Positions 12,801 to 22,479 of a DNA stretch of 64,000 nucleotides are shown here, in pieces. The position numbers and the translations under genes were made by a program. The stretch's first letter is position 1; the number at the start of each line of letters is the position of its first letter. The notes under the pieces are model-generated. The model had not been told where the DNA came from, made no database searches, and saw only the letters and a list, made by a program, of their open reading frames with translations. The stretch spans positions 558,001 through 622,000 of the forward strand of contig NZ_CP029190.1 in NCBI RefSeq assembly GCF_008642295.1. The letters are read 5' to 3'. The DNA is from Streptomyces venezuelae (GTDB lineage Bacteria; Actinomycetota; Actinomycetes; Streptomycetales; Streptomycetaceae).

Positions 12801-15800
12801 GGTTTCTTCCTGTGCCGTGCGCGGCGCCCGGTAGGGGACCCCGATGGTCTCCGGCTCGGGCAGTGCTGCCCGGTCCAACTTGCCGTTGGGCATCAACGGC
12901 AGCCGGTCCAACAGGACGAATGCCGACGGAACCATGTACTCCGGCAGCCTGCCGGACGCGAACGACCGCAGCTCGTCCACGGTGGGCCCGGCAGCCTCGG
13001 CAGCCGGGACGACGTAGGCGACGAGCTGCTTGGCGTCGGTGACGACCACCGCGGCTTGGGTGACGGCAGGATGCGCAGCCAGCGCGGCTTCGACCTCTCC
13101 GGGCTCGATACGGAACCCGCGGATCTTGATCTGACTGTCACTGCGGCCGAGATACTCCAGCTCACCACTCGCATTCCAGCGCGCCAGGTCACCGGTGCGA
13201 TACATACGTGCGCCGGGGGTACCGAAGGGATCGGCGACGAACCGCTCGGCCGTCAGACCCGCCCGCTCGAAGTAGCCGCGGGCGATCGTCCCGCCGACAT
13301 ACAGCTCGCCCACAGCGCCTGTCGGCGCGGGCTGCAGGCCGGGCCCGAGAACGTAGGCACGCATATTGCCGAGCGGCAGCCCGATCGCCGCGCCACCCGC
13401 TGCACTGCTCGTGGTGGCGTAGAAGGACTCGGTCTGCCCGTAGGCGTTGACCACCTTCACCCCGAGGAACGCCTCACGCACCCGGTCCACCAGACCCGCC
13501 GGCAGCGCCTCACCCGCGAACACGAGCGTGTCGATGCCAGGGGCAAGCAGGTCAACCAGCTCCGCGAATGCGGACGGGACAGTGGAGACGATCTGCCCGT
13601 CGAAGCCACCGCGCTCGCCGAGCACCAACACATCACGGACCACCTCAATGGACCCGCCATGGCACAGGCTGGTGAAGATCTCGAACACCGACACATCGAA
13701 GTTGACGGACGTACTCGCCAAGGCGCGACGCCCCGGTCCTGCCTCAATCTGCTCAGCCAGACGCGAGACACCATTCACCACAGTGCCGTGGCTGACCGCC
13801 ACTCCCTTCGGCGTCCCTGTCGACCCCGACGTATACATCACATACGCCAGGTCATCCGGACCTGCCACCACACCCAGATCCCCGGCATCACCCACCGACA
13901 GATCGGTCTCGTCCAGCAACAGCAGTCCGCTGTCACTCTGCGGGAGCACCGACAGCGTGTCCGTATCAGTCAGGATCACCTGCGGCCGGGCCTCGCCCAG
14001 AATGAAGTCCAACCGGTGGCTCGGGTACTTCGGGTCCACCGGCACATACGCACCACCGGCCTTCAACACCGCCAACAACCCGATCACCAGCTCAGCGGAC
14101 CGCGGCAGCGCAACCCCCACCACCGAACCACGCCCCACACCACGACCCGCCAGCACCCGCGCCAACCGGTTCGCCCGCGCATTCACCTCCCCAAACGACC
14201 ACTCCACCCCGTCACAGACCACCGCGACAGCATCAGGCGCCACACCCACCTGCCGCTCAAACAACCCCGAAACCGACCCACCAACCACCGGCACCGACGT
14301 GTCATTCACCAGAGCCAAACGCTCACGCTCACCCGCCCCCAGCACATCCACCCGACCCACCACAACCCGCGGGTCGATCACCAACTGCCGCAGCACACCG
14401 GCCAAACGAGCCGCAATGTCTTCGACCGAGCTCTGCTGGAGCAGGTGCTGCTGGTAGTGCAGCGTCAACCGCAGCTGCGGCTCGACTTCGGCCAGCACCG
14501 TCAGCGGGTAGTGGGTGCTGGAGATCGGGCGAATGCCGGTGACGGCGATGCTGCCGGCCGCGTTCACCTCGTTGATACCGAGCCGGTCCACCGGATACGA
14601 CTCGAACACCAGCAGCGTGTCGAACAGCGTAGGTATACCCGTGGCCAGCTGAATGTCGGACAGTCCGTGGTGGTGATGGTCCAGGAGGGCCGCCTGGCGC
14701 TGCTGCAAACCGGTCAGGAGCTGCTCAAACGTCTCCCCCGGGGCGTACGCCACCCGCACAGGCAGGGTGTTGATGAACATGCCCACCATCGCATCGACAT
14801 CCTGCACTGCCGGCGGCCGACCCGAAACCGTCGCGCCGAACACCACGTCCGTGCGCCCCGTCAGCTGCCCCAGCAGCACGGCCCAGGCACCCTGCACCAG
14901 GGTGTTGACCGTGACACCAAGCTCCGTAGCACGCCGCGCCAGCGCCCTCGCATCCTCCGCCGACAGCGGGGTACTCACCTGCCCGAACCCCGAGCTCTCC
15001 GCATCGGTAAGGGCTTCGGGCAGCAGCAGAGTGGGCTCTTCCACACCGGCCAATTCCTCGGCCCAAGCCCGGGCGGAAGCCTCATCGTCCTGACGAGCCA
15101 GCCACTCCAGGAAGTCCCGGTACCCGCCCCGAACCCTCGGCGGCGCGCTCAGCGCTCCATCGGCCCCGTACAGGCGCAGGATGTCCTGCATCAGGATCGG
15201 GAAGGACCAGCCGTCGAAGAGCACATGGTGGGCGGTCAGTACGAGTTCGCAGTGGTCGGGGCCCATCCGGACCAGCGTCAGCCGGAGCATGGGAGGCGTG
15301 ACCGGGTCGAAGTGCGCGGCATGGTCCTCGACCAGGAACCGCTCGAACGCCTCGCTCCTCGCCCCCTCCGGCAGCCCACTCAAGTCGACTTCCTGCCACG
15401 GCAGTTCCACACCATCAACCACGACCTGAACCTGATCACCCGCAGACGTGGTGACAAACGCGGTCCGCAGGTTCGGATACCGGTCCAGCAACGCCTGCCC
15501 CGCAGCCCGCATACGCTCCGCGTCCACCGAACCAGCGACATGGAACACCAGCTGCATCTGGTACGCGTCGTATGCCGAGTCCGCCAGCATCGTGTGGAAC
15601 AGCAGACCGGACTGGAGCGGGGTGAGGGGCCAGACGTCGGACAGGGTGGGGTAGCGCTGCTCCCAAACCTCGATGTCTTCCTGCTTCACCTCCACCAACG
15701 GCAGATCCGACGGAGTGAAACCACCCGCGTCGGCAGTCGATGCATGGCGGGCGATGCCCTCCAATGCCGTACACCACAGATCCGCCAACTCCTGCACATC

Positions 15801-18800
15801 CGCACGGGTAAGCACACCTGTGGGGAACCCGATCACAGCATCCAGCTGCGGTCCGAGTTCGGTGTCGACGACAAGGACGTTGATGTCCACGGTGGAGAGT
15901 GCCGGCCGGTCGTCGCCGGGAGGAGCTTCCAGCTCGGCCGCTTGGGTCCAGCCGAGTCCTCGCAGGTCGTCGGGCATGTCCGTCGCGGAGAACCGGCCCA
16001 GATAGTTGAACCCGATCTGCCCCGTACCAAACCGCCCCAGCTCCGCACCCGTCTCCTCGTTCAGATACCGCAGGAGACCAAAACCCAGACCCTTGTCCGG
16101 AACAGCCAGCAACTGCTCCTTGACCGCCTTCAGCACACCACCCGCAGCCGGACCCCCAGCCAACACCTCATCCAGATCAAACCCAGCCGTCTCCAACCGG
16201 ACCGGGAACATACTCGTAAACCAGCCCACCGTGCTCGACAGATCCGCACCCGGCACGACCTCCTGCTCACGACCATGCCCCTCCAACCGCACCAACGCCG
16301 ACGACTCCACCACACCCCGCGCACGACGCCACTGCACCACCGCAACACCCAACGCAGCCAACAGACCATCGTTCACACCACCACGGAACACAGCCGGAAC
16401 CGTCGACAACAACGCCTCCGTCACCCCCGACGACACACCCACACGCACCCGGTCAACCGTGGACATCACATCCACCACCGGATCCAACACCCGCGACCCC
16501 AACAACGGATCCGGCCCCTCCAACACCGAACGCCACACACCCAACTCCGACACCCGCCCAGGACTACGCGCCTCCTCCAACAACGCATGAGCCCAACGCC
16601 GCACCGATGTCACGGGCTGTGGCAGATCCGGCGCCTCGCCCGCACGAACGCGCTTCCACGCCGCTGCGAAATCGGGCAGCAGGATTCGCCAGGACACGCC
16701 GTCCACGACCAGGTGATGCAGCACCACCCACAGTCGCCCCGCGGCCCCGGAGGTCGGCACGAACCAGACGAACTGAGCCATCACCCCACCGGTCGGATTG
16801 AGGCGCTCGGATGCCGCATCCAGCTCGGCGGCAGCCAACCGGTCCCACTCCTCGCCCTGCCAACGTCCATCGCATTCGACGCGGTGGATCAGCCCCGCCA
16901 CATCCACCGAGTCCGGTGGGCCCACCTGCATGAATCCGCCGGTGCCGTCGAGGACCAGACGGGCGCGCAACACATCGTGGTGGTTGAGGACGGCACCCAA
17001 GGTCGCCGTCAGCCCTGCGAGATCGATTCCCATCGGCAGGTCGAGCAGCATGGCCATCGCGAAGCGGTCGTAGTTGCCCAGGTCGAGCATGTACTTCGCA
17101 ATGGGGAGCAGCGGCACGACACCGGTGCCACCACCTTCGTACTCCTCAAGCACAGGACCGGCTCCGGTACCGGTGCTGGTCGCGACCCGCGCCAGTTCCG
17201 CAACCGTCCGCAGCTGGAAGACCTGCGACGGCGACACCTCGACACCCTGGGCACGCGCCCTGGAAACGACCTGGATCGAGCGAATGCTGTCGCCACCGAC
17301 TCCAAAGAAGTCGTCGTCGATACCCACCCGGTCAAGCCCCAGCACCTCGGCATAGACCGCAGCAAGAACCTCCTCCACCCGGCCCTGCGGCGCACGGTAC
17401 TGGCCCCCGCTGAACCCCGGTTCCGGCAATGCGCGATGGTCCAGCTTGCCGTTGGGCATCAACGGCAGCCGGTCCAGCAGCACGAACGCCGACGGAACCA
17501 TGTACTCCGGCAGCCTGCCGGACACGAAGGTCCGGAGCTCCCGCGCCGAGATACCGGCGGCCAGGTCCAGCTCCATGACGCCCGTGTCCTCGACACCACT
17601 GCCACTGTCCCTCACGCCCTGCGGGACGATGTAGGCGACGAGCTGCTTGCCTGCGGTTGCAAGGACCACGACCTGAGCAACAGCGGGGTGGGCAGTGAGC
17701 GCGGCTTCGACCTCTCCGGGCTCGATACGGAACCCGCGGATCTTGATCTGACTGTCACTGCGGCCGAGATACTCCAGCTCACCACTCGCATTCCAGCGCG
17801 CCAGGTCACCGGTGCGATACATACGTGCGCCGGGGGTACCGAAGGGATCGGCGACGAACCGCTCGGCCGTCAGACCCGCCCGCTCGAAGTAGCCGCGGGC
17901 GATCGCCCCACCGACATACAACTCCCCCACCGCACCCGCCGGCGCAGGCTGCAAGCCGGGCCCGAGAACATAGGCACGCATATTGCCCAGCGGCAACCCA
18001 ATCGCTGCGCCACCCGCAACACTGCTCGTGGTCGCGTAGAAGGACTCGGTCTGCCCGTAGGCGTTGACCACCTTCACACCGGGGAACGCCTCACGCACCC
18101 GGTCCACCAGACCCGCCGGCAGCGCCTCACCCGCAAACACGAGCGTGTCGATGCCAGGGGCAAGCAGGTCAACCAGCTCCGCGAATGCGGACGGGACAGT
18201 GGAGACGATCTGCCCGTCGAAGCCACCGCGCTCGCCCAGCACCAGCACGTCACGGACCACTTCAATGGACCCGCCATGGCACAGGCTGGTGAAGATCTCA
18301 AACACCGACACATCGAAGTTGACGGACGTACTCGCCAAAGCACGACGCCCCGGCCCCGCCTCAATCTGCTCAGCCAGACGCGAGACACCATTCACCACAG
18401 TGCCGTGGCTGACCGCCACACCCTTCGGCGTCCCCGTCGACCCCGACGTATACATCACATACGCCAGGTCATCCGGACCTGCCACCACACCCAGATCCCC
18501 GGCATCACCCACCGACAGATCAACCTCGTCCAGCAGCACAAGCCCGGCATCGGTCGGCGGAAGCACACTCACCGTCTCCGCATCGGTCAGGACCACCTGC
18601 GGCCGGGCCTCGCCCAGAATGAAGTCCAACCGGTGGCTCGGGTACTTCGGGTCCACCGGCACATACGCACCACCGGCCTTCAACACCGCCAACAACCCGA
18701 TCACCAGCTCAGCGGACCGCGGCAGCGCAACCCCCACCACCGAACCACGCCCCACACCACGACCCGCCAACACCCGCGCCAACCGGTTCGCCCGCGCATT

Positions 18801-20252
18801 CACCTCCGCATACGAAAACTCCACCCCGTCACGGACCACCGCGACAGCATCAGGCGCCACACCCACCTGCCGCTCAAACAACCCCGAAACCGACCCACCA
18901 ACCACCGGCACCGACGTGTCATTCACCAGAGCCAAACGCTCACGCTCACCCGCCCCCAGCACATCCACCCGACCCACCACAACCTGCGGATCCGCCACCG
19001 CAGCCCTGATGAAGGCAAGCAACTGGGCAGAGAAGAGATCCAGGTCTTTCTGGCTGTAGAGCAGGCCATTGCCCTCGATGGACATGCTGAGACCGCTGCC
19101 GGCACGGCCGTCGTAGTACATGATGATCATCAGTTCGTCGGTGACGCCCGGGGTGCAGCCGCCCCATTCGGTCGTGCAGCCTTCGATCTCCGTGACCGTG
19201 GCAAACGGAATGATATTGACACACGCGCCGAAAGGCGTACTGGCGATCGAACCGTCGAGGCCCGAGGCGCGCCGAATGTCTGCACCGTCGTATCCGGAAT
19301 GCAGAATGGCAGCCTTCATCTGGGCGCCCACCCCATGGGCGACCTCTGCAAAACGGGAGGAAAGCGGAACCCGAACGCGCAGCGGAACGATTTTCGCCAG
19401 GAGGCCGTACGTGTTCTTCAAGACCTCCGGGCGGCTGGCGACAGGGTACGAGATGGTGAATTCCTGCGGGTTTCCCATGGCGCGGAGGAATGAAACCGAT
19501 GCGGCCGTCAGGAGCGTTGGCGTCGGCACACCTATGGCCTCAGCTGCAGCCGCCCACCGGCCCACCTCCTCCGCGTCGACATCCACGATCCGCCGGATGG
19601 CGACCGGAACGTCGGAACTGCGCTCACCCTGCAACCTCGCCGCGGGGGGCAGATCCGCCACGTAGTCCTGCCAGAATTCCGCGTCCTGCTGGAACTGGGC
19701 GGAGCGGCTGTAGCGGGCGTCCTCTTCGTTGATGTCCTCCGGCCCGGCGGGCGTGAACGCCGGAACCGGGTCCCCGTTCTTCAGGGCCGCATAGACGTCA
19801 CCGATTCGGCGCGGCAGGACCCGCATCAGGCCGTACCCGTCCGTCACCGCATGGTGAATGACCACCGCCAGTACGAACCGGGATTCCCCGAGCTTCAGGA
19901 CCGCGGCCCGGAAGAGTGGGTCGTGCTCCAGGTCGAACGGCTGCGTGTCGATCTCCAGAACCCGGGCCCGTGCCGCCGCTTCCGGGTCCGCTTCGCCGCT
20001 CACGTCGATGACGAGCGGGGACCAGTCCCCCATGTCCCGCACCACTTGCCGCAGCCCGTCCTCGGACTCCGTGAAGTTGACACGTGCACTACTGTGCTCG
20101 CTGAACGTCACCTCGAGGGTGCGGACGAGGAGCGGCACATCGAGCTCTCCCTCGATGCCCCATCGCACACACGCGTTGTTCGACATTTCGGGCGCGAACT
20201 TCTGCGCCAGCCAGATGCCTTCCTGCCGGGGCGACACGTGGAAAGTCTTCAC
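807..20252 (-). CDS. Five-module non-ribosomal peptide synthetase, C-A-T-E/C-A-T/C-A-T-E/C-A-T/C-A-T-TE
   Basis: This cytoplasmic megasynthetase has about 6481 residues. Domains (approximate residues): EntF/DhbF-like starter C (1-440, HHAVTDG near 130), A1, T1 (GGDSI, Ser near 987), E1 (HHLVVDG near 1180); DCL-type C2, A2, T2 (GGHSL near 2510); LCL C3, A3, T3 (GGDSI near 3562), E2; DCL C4, A4, T4 (atypical LGCNSL near 5097); LCL C5, A5, T5 (GGDSF near 6187); TE with GHCAG (Cys6320), plus Asp (GDADP) and His (GGSHYF). A1-A4 all read DVFTVAAYAK by alignment to the GrsA Phe pocket; it looks aromatic or hydrophobic, but I cannot name the residue. A5 reads DFWNVGMVHK, which is threonine. Epimerase positions match the DCL/LCL types that follow, so the predicted peptide is acyl-D-X-L-X-D-X-L-X-Thr. 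No MbtH gene or tailoring enzyme is in the window. I chose the GTG start, 10 nt after GAGGAG; a TTG three codons upstream is only 1 nt from that site. Confidence 0.95.
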   Translation of the reverse strand: MKTFHVSPRQEGIWLAQKFAPEMSNNACVRWGIEGELDVPLLVRTLEVTFSEHSSARVNFTESEDGLRQVVRDMGDWSPLVIDVSGEADPEAAARARVLEIDTQPFDLEHDPLFRAAVLKLGESRFVLAVVIHHAVTDGYGLMRVLPRRIGDVYAALKNGDPVPAFTPAGPEDINEEDARYSRSAQFQQDAEFWQDYVADLPPAARLQGERSSDVPVAIRRIVDVDAEEVGRWAAAAEAIGVPTPTLLTAASVSFLRAMGNPQEFTISYPVASRPEVLKNTYGLLAKIVPLRVRVPLSSRFAEVAHGVGAQMKAAILHSGYDGADIRRASGLDGSIASTPFGACVNIIPFATVTEIEGCTTEWGGCTPGVTDELMIIMYYDGRAGSGLSMSIEGNGLLYSQKDLDLFSAQLLAFIRAAVADPQVVVGRVDVLGAGERERLALVNDTSVPVVGGSVSGLFERQVGVAPDAVAVVRDGVEFSYAEVNARANRLARVLAGRGVGRGSVVGVALPRSAELVIGLLAVLKAGGAYVPVDPKYPSHRLDFILGEARPQVVLTDAETVSVLPPTDAGLVLLDEVDLSVGDAGDLGVVAGPDDLAYVMYTSGSTGTPKGVAVSHGTVVNGVSRLAEQIEAGPGRRALASTSVNFDVSVFEIFTSLCHGGSIEVVRDVLVLGERGGFDGQIVSTVPSAFAELVDLLAPGIDTLVFAGEALPAGLVDRVREAFPGVKVVNAYGQTESFYATTSSVAGGAAIGLPLGNMRAYVLGPGLQPAPAGAVGELYVGGAIARGYFERAGLTAERFVADPFGTPGARMYRTGDLARWNASGELEYLGRSDSQIKIRGFRIEPGEVEAALTAHPAVAQVVVLATAGKQLVAYIVPQGVRDSGSGVEDTGVMELDLAAGISARELRTFVSGRLPEYMVPSAFVLLDRLPLMPNGKLDHRALPEPGFSGGQYRAPQGRVEEVLAAVYAEVLGLDRVGIDDDFFGVGGDSIRSIQVVSRARAQGVEVSPSQVFQLRTVAELARVATSTGTGAGPVLEEYEGGGTGVVPLLPIAKYMLDLGNYDRFAMAMLLDLPMGIDLAGLTATLGAVLNHHDVLRARLVLDGTGGFMQVGPPDSVDVAGLIHRVECDGRWQGEEWDRLAAAELDAASERLNPTGGVMAQFVWFVPTSGAAGRLWVVLHHLVVDGVSWRILLPDFAAAWKRVRAGEAPDLPQPVTSVRRWAHALLEEARSPGRVSELGVWRSVLEGPDPLLGSRVLDPVVDVMSTVDRVRVGVSSGVTEALLSTVPAVFRGGVNDGLLAALGVAVVQWRRARGVVESSALVRLEGHGREQEVVPGADLSSTVGWFTSMFPVRLETAGFDLDEVLAGGPAAGGVLKAVKEQLLAVPDKGLGFGLLRYLNEETGAELGRFGTGQIGFNYLGRFSATDMPDDLRGLGWTQAAELEAPPGDDRPALSTVDINVLVVDTELGPQLDAVIGFPTGVLTRADVQELADLWCTALEGIARHASTADAGGFTPSDLPLVEVKQEDIEVWEQRYPTLSDVWPLTPLQSGLLFHTMLADSAYDAYQMQLVFHVAGSVDAERMRAAGQALLDRYPNLRTAFVTTSAGDQVQVVVDGVELPWQEVDLSGLPEGARSEAFERFLVEDHAAHFDPVTPPMLRLTLVRMGPDHCELVLTAHHVLFDGWSFPILMQDILRLYGADGALSAPPRVRGGYRDFLEWLARQDDEASARAWAEELAGVEEPTLLLPEALTDAESSGFGQVSTPLSAEDARALARRATELGVTVNTLVQGAWAVLLGQLTGRTDVVFGATVSGRPPAVQDVDAMVGMFINTLPVRVAYAPGETFEQLLTGLQQRQAALLDHHHHGLSDIQLATGIPTLFDTLLVFESYPVDRLGINEVNAAGSIAVTGIRPISSTHYPLTVLAEVEPQLRLTLHYQQHLLQQSSVEDIAARLAGVLRQLVIDPRVVVGRVDVLGAGERERLALVNDTSVPVVGGSVSGLFERQVGVAPDAVAVVCDGVEWSFGEVNARANRLARVLAGRGVGRGSVVGVALPRSAELVIGLLAVLKAGGAYVPVDPKYPSHRLDFILGEARPQVILTDTDTLSVLPQSDSGLLLLDETDLSVGDAGDLGVVAGPDDLAYVMYTSGSTGTPKGVAVSHGTVVNGVSRLAEQIEAGPGRRALASTSVNFDVSVFEIFTSLCHGGSIEVVRDVLVLGERGGFDGQIVSTVPSAFAELVDLLAPGIDTLVFAGEALPAGLVDRVREAFLGVKVVNAYGQTESFYATTSSAAGGAAIGLPLGNMRAYVLGPGLQPAPTGAVGELYVGGTIARGYFERAGLTAERFVADPFGTPGARMYRTGDLARWNASGELEYLGRSDSQIKIRGFRIEPGEVEAALAAHPAVTQAAVVVTDAKQLVAYVVPAAEAAGPTVDELRSFASGRLPEYMVPSAFVLLDRLPLMPNGKLDRAALPEPETIGVPYRAPRTAQEETLATVFGEVLGLGQAVGIDDNFFLLGGHSLLATRLISRIRTELGAEIPIKTVFGSPTVAELAARLTAGATPLRRSLQRFAERPDRLPLSFAQRRLWFMDKFEGPSATYNIPLSLRLTGDLDASSLAAALQDVVARHESLRTVYLQDTEGVPFQQIVPAREALLNVPIVEVTAEGMPGALAEMAEYRFDLSSEIPVRARILRTGPDEHILSLVIHHIAGDGESIAVLIREVSAAYTARREGRAPQFAELPVQYADYTLWQRELLGEESDPESLLAAQTGYWRKELAGIPQPLQLPTDRPRPPKASHRGEMIEFALDSDLLDMIEELVRQRDVTVSMVMQSALAVLLHQLGAGDDIAIGSPIAGRTDDALNDLIGFFVNTWVLRAELAEAVTFDALLRQVKEKALGAYGNQDAPFERLVELLNPDRSTAHHPLFQVMLAWQNFTQTDFDLPGLRVDLAPGATGTAKFDLFINLTERTGPDGRDVQGLIEYATDLFDRETAERIAERYVRVVRQLVAEPGMRIDSVDVLGAGERERLALVNDTSVPVEAVSVSGLFERQVGVAPDAVAVVCDGVEWSFGEVNARANRLARVLAGRGVGRGSLVAVALPRSADLIVGLLAVLKAGGAYVPVDPKYPSHRLDFILGEARPQVILTDAETVTVLPQSDSGLLLLDETDLSVGDAGDLGVVAGPDDLAYVMYTSGSTGTPKGVAVSHGTVVNGVSQLAEQIEAGPGRRALASTSINFDVSVFEIFTSLCHGGSIEVVRDVLVLGERGGFDGQIVSTVPSAFAELVDLLAPGIDTLVFAGEALPAGLVDRVHEAFPGVKVVNAYGQTESFYATTSSAAGGAAIGLPLGNMRAYVLGPGLQPAPTGAVGELYVGGTIARGYYERPGLTVERFVADPFGTPGSRMYRTGDLARWNTSGELEYLGRSDSQIKIRGFRIEPGEVEATLTAHPAVTQATVVVTDAKQLVAYVVPAATRGDGDAEHVGEGQYDLAGWISSRDLRTFVSGRLPEYMVPSAFVLLDRLPLMPNGKLDRAALPEPAFSGGQYRAPQSRVEEVLAAVYAEVLGLDRVGIDDDFFAVGGDSIRSIQVVTRARAQGVEVSPSQVFQLRTVAELARVATSTGTGAGPVLEEYEGGGTGVVPLLPIAKYMLELGGGYDRFAMSMALELPHGIDADELYATLQAVVDRHDIMRSCLVLDEACGDSLRIGPAGSVDVSTLVHRVAWDGACGAEWQRLAAAELNAAVGRLDPAGGVMAQFVWFRTGEGAGRLLIALHHLVVDGVSWRILLPDFAEAWRQVRDGRAKPELTGVGTSVRRWAHALLEEARSPGRVSELGVWRSVLEGPDPLLGSRVLDPVVDVMSTVDRVRVGVSSGVTEALLSTVPAVFRGGVNDGLLAALGVAVVQWRRARGVVESSALVRLEGHGREQEVVPGADLSSTVGWFTSMFPVRLETAGFDLDEVLAGGPAAGGVLKAVKEQLLAVPDKGLGFGLLRYLNEETGAELGRFGTGHIGFNYLGRFSATDMPDDLRGLGWTQLSGSEAVTADLDADMPALSTVEINSAVVDTDQGSRFEAVIGFPTGVLTRADVQELADLWCAALEGIARHASTADAGGFTPSDLPLVEVKQQDIEVWEQRYPALSDVWPVTPLQSGFLFHALLNEDDFDAYQMQLAFHVAGAVDAERMRAAGQALLDRYPNLRTAFVTTSAGDQVQVVVDGVELPWQEVDLSGLPEEARSEAFERFLVEDHAAHFDPVTPPMLRLTLVRMGPEHCELVLTAHHVLFDGWSFPILLQDILRLYGAGGGLGALPKVRGGYRDFLEWLSRQDRDASARAWAAEMAGVEEPTLLLTEVSSAAQTAAIGQVSTPLSAEDARALARRAAELGVTVNTLVQGAWAVLLGQLTGRTDVLFGATVSGRPPTVPDVDAMVGLFINTLPVRVSYSPGETFEQLLTSLQQRQAALLDHHHHGLSDIQQATGFKELFDTLVVFQSYPVDQAAIAEAHAAGGISIAGFRAMSGSHYPLTVMVGADPYLQVNLQYQPAAFERGAVETMAARLAGVLRQLVIDPRVAVGRVDVLEAGERERLALVNDTSVPVEAVSVSGLFERQVRVAADAVAVVCDGVEWSFGEVNARANRLARVLAGRGVGRGSLVAVALPRSADLIVGLLAVLKAGGAYVPVDPKYPSHRLDFILGEARPQVILTDTDTLSVLPQSDSGLLLLDETDLSVGDAGDLGVVAGPDDLAYVMYTSGSTGTPKGVAVSHGTVVNGVSRLAEQIEAGPGRRALASTSVNFDVSVFEIFTSLCHGGSIEVVRDVLVLGERGGFDGHIVSTVPSAFAELVDLLAPGIDTLVFAGEALPASLVDRVHEAFLGVKVVNAYGQTESFYATTSSAAGGAAIGLPLGNMRAYVLGPGLQPAPTGAVGELYVGGTIARGYFERAGLTAERFVADPFGTPGARMYRTGDLARWNTSGELEYLGRSDSQIKIRGFRIEPGEVEATLTAHPAVTQVTVVAHGELLVAYAVLATPHAEADGPTLDDLRTFASGKLPEYMVPSAFVLLDRLPLMPNGKLDRAALPEPETIGVPYRAPRTAQEETLATVFAEELGLDQAVAVGIDDNVFVLGCNSLKATRVISRIRTELGVEIPIRTLFDSPTIAELAAHLTDSSTPLRRSLQRFADAERPERLPLSFAQRRLWFMDQLEGPSATYNIPLTLRLTGDLDTSSLAAALQDVVARHESLRTLCVEDADGAPMQRVVPVAEAVLDVPVIEVPEVSAEGVSDAVAEVATHRFDLAAEIPVRARILRVRPDEHILCLVIHHIATDGVSMAPLMRELSAAYTAHRAGRAPQFAELPVQYADYTLWQRELLGEASDPASVLSRQSDYWRTELADMAQPIQLPTDRPRPEKFSHRGEMLAFTIDGDTLAAVEQLALSRDVTVSMVMQSALTVLLHRLGAGDDIAIGSPIAGRTDEALNDLIGFFANTWILRADLAGTPTFEQLMGQVKGKALSAYDNQDVPFERLVEVLKPERSTAHHPLFQVMLAWQDVPRSGFELPELEAEFVTAVTGVAKFDLLFNLGESVSADGRRVDGLIEYATDLFDRASVERIADRFVRVLEQVVADPAVRIDRVDVLDAAERSQLAEWARAGGAGGPVPDVTLAAAFEAQAARTPGLPALTCEDVLEDVHLDYAGLNARANRLARLLAARGAGPGQFVAVALPRSADLVVALLAIVKSGAAYVPIDPESPADRIAYILQDADPQLLVTTAAVADRIPDSGVPRLALAEPATEEALAALPGHDLGASERTTPSRASDPAYVIYTSGSTGRPKGVVVTHLNVMSLFTATQGLFGFREDDVWTMFHSYAFDFSVWELWGPLLHGGRLVMVPYEVSRSPQDFLALLVRERVTVLNQTPSAFYQLMRADRESPELSGELALRYVVFGGEALDLAQLGDWYGRHAEEAPVLVNMYGITETTVHVSHRVLTERLVKEQAGSTIGIGLPGLEVHVLDGARRPVPAGVAGEMYVAGGQLARGYLNRPGLTAERFVPNPFGPPGSRLYRSGDLARWTPDGQLEYLGRADDQIKLRGFRIEPGEIEAALIGQQGVAEARVLVRTDAVGDSVLTAYVVPAAGAAPEPAELRAELRTFLPAYMVPTAYVLLDEIPLTGNGKLNRKALPAPTPSLGTGRGGAAAPPTNALERRIVEAWVEVLGIADIGIDDNFFDIGGDSFKAVTLARAIGQGLSVIELFKNPTPRGLAEHLATAPEDGAPHRWLHRLTPDRPAGERPRHSLVCIPYGGGSATVYQPLAGQVPPDVDLWTVALPGHDPVLPDQPMVDRAECRDRLVAEIAASVEGPFSLYGHCAGTLLTVLVARGLEDRGLTPAAVHLGAPWDIAAFAFAASTTPDTLESALDSSDEELHAFLVSLGGFERAFDERDLQHVLRVLRHDMGEGIRFLIDTVQEWDRLRAPINVIIGDADPATDTVADGYRAWEHYAEEVSLQIVPGGSHYFVQDQADLVSRMIVG
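5341..6600 (-). repeat. Near-identical adenylation-domain segment, copy 4 (module 4)
   Basis: About 1.25 kb that is almost base-for-base the same as 9967-11228, 13080-14347 and 17699-18968. It encodes most of the A domain including the specificity pocket, up to the C-A linker (motif SGLFERQV and the preceding LVNDTSVP). Confidence 0.85.
8216..8871 (-). repeat. Near-identical epimerase-domain segment, copy in module 3
   Basis: About 650 bp nearly identical to 15947-16602. It encodes the C-terminal half of the epimerization domain ([12 protein letters not shown] and GFNYLGRF motifs). On the coding strand its codons end in G/T much more than neighbouring sequence, so the block stands out in composition. 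Confidence 0.85.
9967..11228 (-). repeat. Near-identical adenylation-domain segment, copy 3 (module 3)
   Basis: Third copy of the A-domain repeat. It differs from the other copies by scattered substitutions in patches, for example its own codon choices around 10380-10560, as expected from partial gene conversion. Confidence 0.85.
13080..14347 (-). repeat. Near-identical adenylation-domain segment, copy 2 (module 2)
   Basis: Second copy of the A-domain repeat. Its 3' coding half matches copy 4 and its N-terminal coding end (about 14080-14340) matches copy 1, so it looks mosaic. Confidence 0.85.
15947..16602 (-). repeat. Near-identical epimerase-domain segment, copy in module 1
   Basis: Partner of 8216-8871, differing at only a few bases. 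The condensation domains after each copy (about 7480-7860 and 15220-15600) are also nearly identical, so an E-C-A-T unit appears to have been duplicated. Confidence 0.85.
17699..18968 (-). repeat. Near-identical adenylation-domain segment, copy 1 (module 1)
   Basis: First copy in translation order. It encodes the same specificity residues as the other three copies; the most divergent stretch is near 18520-18590 (residues after the P-loop-proximal LLDE motif). Confidence 0.85.
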
Positions 20253-20262
20253 GGAAATCAAA

Positions 20263-20268
20263 CTCCTC
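20263..20268 (-). promoter_or_regulatory. Ribosome binding site deciding the NRPS start
   Basis: Coding-strand GAGGAG lies 10 nt before GTG (20252-20250) but only 1 nt before the upstream in-frame TTG (20261-20259). This spacing favours the GTG start, giving a protein that begins [12 protein letters not shown]. Confidence 0.7.
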
Positions 20269-20690
20269 GCGGTAGTGGCAAAAGATGCAGATCGGGAACG
20301 CGGTGAACGTCCTCAGGCCGCGCTGGAGTTCGCCATCTGGAGCAAACTGCGCGGTACTGCCCACGGGGAGGGTCTCGGTCTGCCCGTGCGTGTTCGACGG
20401 CAGGCGAGGCGACCGAGTGCGGACATTAAGACGGGCAACGAAGATCGCACTCCTATCGAGCGGGGGAGGGAATGCAGCACTCCCCCTGTGCGGCGGTCAA
20501 CGTGACTCGACATGGACGTCAAGACGGACGCCGACACGAACGCCGACTCGGACGCCGACATGAATTTCCCCGGATTGGCAGATGAAGCGTAATTCCTGAC
20601 CGCCGCATGAGCCAGCCTTGAACGTCCCAATGCACGTCTCCTTGGCGAAAGCGGTCAATCCGGCGATCCGTCCTGTTGACGGGACAACAC
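20269..20690. other. Non-coding leader/promoter region of the NRPS gene
   Basis: About 420 bp with no convincing gene. It holds a short imperfect repeat of GACGCCGACA/GCCGACTCG units (20525-20560) and a G/C hairpin (GGGGGAG at 20462-20468 with CTCCCCC at 20480-20486). The NRPS promoter must lie here, but I could not fix a convincing -35/-10 pair. Confidence 0.5.
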
Positions 20691-20724
20691 GGCACCCGGG
20701 CCTGGCCATGCAGGCCCGGGTGCC
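20691..20724. terminator. Perfect 14-bp inverted repeat between divergent genes
   Basis: Arms 20691-20704 and 20711-20724 (GGCACCCGGGCCTG and its complement) around GCCATG. It could be a hairpin terminator or an operator; both flanking genes start away from it, which makes a simple terminator role odd. A possible -10 (TACGCT, 20731-20736) for the next gene follows immediately. Confidence 0.5.
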
Positions 20725-20783
20725 ACCGATTACGCTGGTAGCCGGAGCCGAAACGCCCAGGCATCGCCAGAGAGGCTCAGTCC

Positions 20784-21143
20784 ATGGCCAGCGAGCAGAT
20801 CCCGGGAATTGATCCCACGGCGCGGCCGAGTGGGAGCGGGTGCGTCGAGTGCCTGGCGGGCGACGGACCGGGATGGTGGCTCCACCTGCGGCGTTGTGCG
20901 GAGTGCGGGCACATCGGGTGCTGCGACTCCTCGCCCTCGCAGCACGGCACGAAGCATGCCCGGGAAGCCGGACACCCCTTCCTCACGAGCTTCGAGCCGG
21001 GCGAGTCCTGGTTCTGGAGCATCGAGACCGAGGAGTACTACGAGGGTCCGCCCCTGACACCGCCCACCTCACACCCGACCACGCAGCCGACCCCGGGGCC
21101 GCTGGGCAAGGTGCCGGCGGATTGGCAGCAGCACCTGCACTGA
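20784..21143 (+). CDS. UBP-type zinc finger protein
   Basis: Small soluble protein of 119 residues. It has the Zn-finger-UBP pattern: Cys pair CVEC (about 19-22), WWLHLRRCAECGHIGCCD in the middle, then spaced His residues (QHGTKHAREAGHP) and the WFW segment typical of the fold. In eukaryotes this fold binds the ubiquitin C-terminus; actinobacterial stand-alone versions are common but uncharacterised. The C-terminal third is Pro/Thr-rich and probably disordered. The start ATG follows AGAGAGG at a workable distance. It is 38 bp upstream of the DoxX-like gene and on the same strand, so the two may be co-transcribed. Confidence 0.8.
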   Translation: MASEQIPGIDPTARPSGSGCVECLAGDGPGWWLHLRRCAECGHIGCCDSSPSQHGTKHAREAGHPFLTSFEPGESWFWSIETEEYYEGPPLTPPTSHPTTQPTPGPLGKVPADWQQHLH

Positions 21144-21181
21144 CCCGGGCCGGGGCGCCGGGAGGAAATGGGAGGATCGAC

Positions 21182-21616
21182 ATGTCATCCGGTTCGGCAT
21201 GGTGTTCCGGAGCCCGGCAACTTCCGCTCAGGCTCCCGGTCGGCGCGTTCTTCCTGAATTCCGGGCTTGCGAAACGCGGTGCGGACGAGGCCACGGCAGA
21301 AGGCCTGCAGCAGTTCGCCGCCAGCGCCTACCCGTTCCTGGGCGAGTACGACGCCCAGAAGTTCGTCCGCGTGCTCTCCGCGGGAGAGATCGCCGTTGCC
21401 GCGGCGCTGCTCCTGCCGTTCGTCCCGGCCGCTGTTGCCGGAGTTGCGCTGACCGCGTTCTCCGCCGGCACCCTCGGGCTTTACCTGCGTTCGCCAGGGA
21501 TGCGACAGGCCGGCAGCCTGCGCCCGACCGAGCAGGGAATCACGCTCGCCAAGGACGTCTGGATGCTGGGCATCGGCGTCTCCCTCATCATCGACGGCGT
21601 GAACGAAAACCGGTGA
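21182..21616 (+). CDS. DoxX-like small integral membrane protein
   Basis: 144 residues. There is a first hydrophobic segment at about 12-30 (LRLPVGAFFLNSGLAKRG), two closely spaced ones at about 65-100 (rich in Ala/Leu/Val), and a last one around 117-137 containing GITLAKDVWMLGIG. The KDxWMLGIG-type ending and overall layout resemble DoxX/SURF4-like proteins. I chose the ATG at 21182, 5 nt after GGAGGA; the frame stays open upstream but without any ribosome site. Function is unknown; DoxX relatives are linked to redox or stress complexes in the membrane. It is followed 40 bp later by a YceI gene, a common companion of stress-related membrane proteins. Confidence 0.75.
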   Translation: MSSGSAWCSGARQLPLRLPVGAFFLNSGLAKRGADEATAEGLQQFAASAYPFLGEYDAQKFVRVLSAGEIAVAAALLLPFVPAAVAGVALTAFSAGTLGLYLRSPGMRQAGSLRPTEQGITLAKDVWMLGIGVSLIIDGVNENR

Positions 21617-21656
21617 CGCGCCACGACGGCCACGAGCACGAGCACGGACGGCGTAC

Positions 21657-22235
21657 ATGGTCACGACCCGATGGTTCTTCGAGCCCGGTCACACCGCGGC
21701 GGAGTTCCGCGCCAGGCACATGATGGTCACCTATGTGCGCGGGCAACTCAAGAACGTGCACGGCTTGCTGGAGGTCGACCCCGACCATCCCGAGCAGGCC
21801 CGCGTCGAGGCGACGGTCGATGCGACCCGGGTGTACACCGGTGAGCCCCAGCGCGACGCCCACCTCCGCAGTGCGGACTTCTTCGACGTCGAACATCATC
21901 CGACGTGGACGTTCATCGGGTCGCGCATCGAGCAGATGAGCGGGACCGAGTTCGAGGTCACCGGAGATCTCACGGTACGCGGCGTGACGCGCCCCGTGAC
22001 CTTCGACGTCATCTACCTGGGGCAGTGGGACACCCCCTGGTGGGAGGAGGGTCGAGATCTCGGGCCCAGACGACGCGCCGGGTTCACTGCCACCACCCGC
22101 ATCAATCGCCATGACTTCGAGGTGAGTTGGAACGACGTGGTGGACCGCGGCGGACTTGTCGTCGGTGCCATGGTCGATGTCGTGGTCGACGTGGAGGCCG
22201 TTCTCGACCCCGGCCTGGGCGGCACCTTCAAATGA
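21657..22235 (+). CDS. YceI family protein (lipocalin-like isoprenoid-binding fold)
   Basis: 192 residues with typical YceI sequence: N-terminal WFFEPGHTAAEFRARHMM, then VEATVDATRVYTG, the RDAHLRSADFFDVEHHPTWTF segment, and the GDLTVRGVTRPVTFDV motif. YceI proteins form an eight-stranded barrel that binds long isoprenoids; some are periplasmic, but this copy has no signal peptide and is probably cytoplasmic. It is longer than the minimal domain by a Trp-rich insertion around 122-135. It lies third in a same-strand run with the zinc-finger and DoxX-like genes. Family assignment is strong; ligand and role are unknown. Confidence 0.9.
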   Translation: MVTTRWFFEPGHTAAEFRARHMMVTYVRGQLKNVHGLLEVDPDHPEQARVEATVDATRVYTGEPQRDAHLRSADFFDVEHHPTWTFIGSRIEQMSGTEFEVTGDLTVRGVTRPVTFDVIYLGQWDTPWWEEGRDLGPRRRAGFTATTRINRHDFEVSWNDVVDRGGLVVGAMVDVVVDVEAVLDPGLGGTFK

Positions 22236-22408
22236 TCACCGCTGGTGGATCATGGTGTCGTGATGTCCTGAACGGGATCGTGTGGAAGTTCCGGACCGGG
22301 ACGGCCTGCCGGGCCGGGGCGGAGCGCTGGGTCGGCGAGTCGGACGCGAACGCCCGCCTGGTTGGCCGGGGCCGCGACCGCGCCCACCTGGTCGTGGCGA
22401 TGTCGTAG
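22236..22408 (+). pseudogene. Remnant of an IS5-family transposase
   Basis: Reading the + strand gives VLNGIVWKFRTGTA, the highly conserved N-terminal block of IS5-type (DUF4096) transposases, followed by degraded sequence (ERWVGES...) with no DDE catalytic core. Only about 55 codons remain before a stop. The remnant begins directly after the YceI stop codon. No flanking terminal repeats or target duplication could be recognised. Confidence 0.6.
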
Positions 22409-22479
22409 GCATCCGGCAGCATGGTCTACTCCGCCGCGATCCGGCGGTTCGCACACGTTACCGGGCTTTGGGGGGACCT

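Noticed and set aside
5341..18968. Regularly spaced long repeats considered as a mobile or CRISPR-like array
   Set aside because: They are adenylation and epimerase domains of one NRPS in a single continuous frame.
903..19493. Three very long + strand open frames (903-8201, 8211-12491, 12720-19493) opposite the NRPS
   Set aside because: They are antisense shadows caused by high GC bias; translations are rich in Arg/His/Gln/Pro with no domains, while the - strand gives a complete NRPS.
20512..20592. 26-residue acidic open frame (starts MDVKTDADTNADSDAD) upstream of the NRPS
   Set aside because: No ribosome site and composed of the local DNA repeat; no precursor-peptide features or modifying enzyme nearby.
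20497..20709. 70-residue - strand frame with three Cys residues and GVRV repeats, considered as a RiPP precursor
   Set aside because: Its start lies in the 14-bp palindrome without a good ribosome site, and there is no RiPP-modifying gene near; kept only as a remote possibility.
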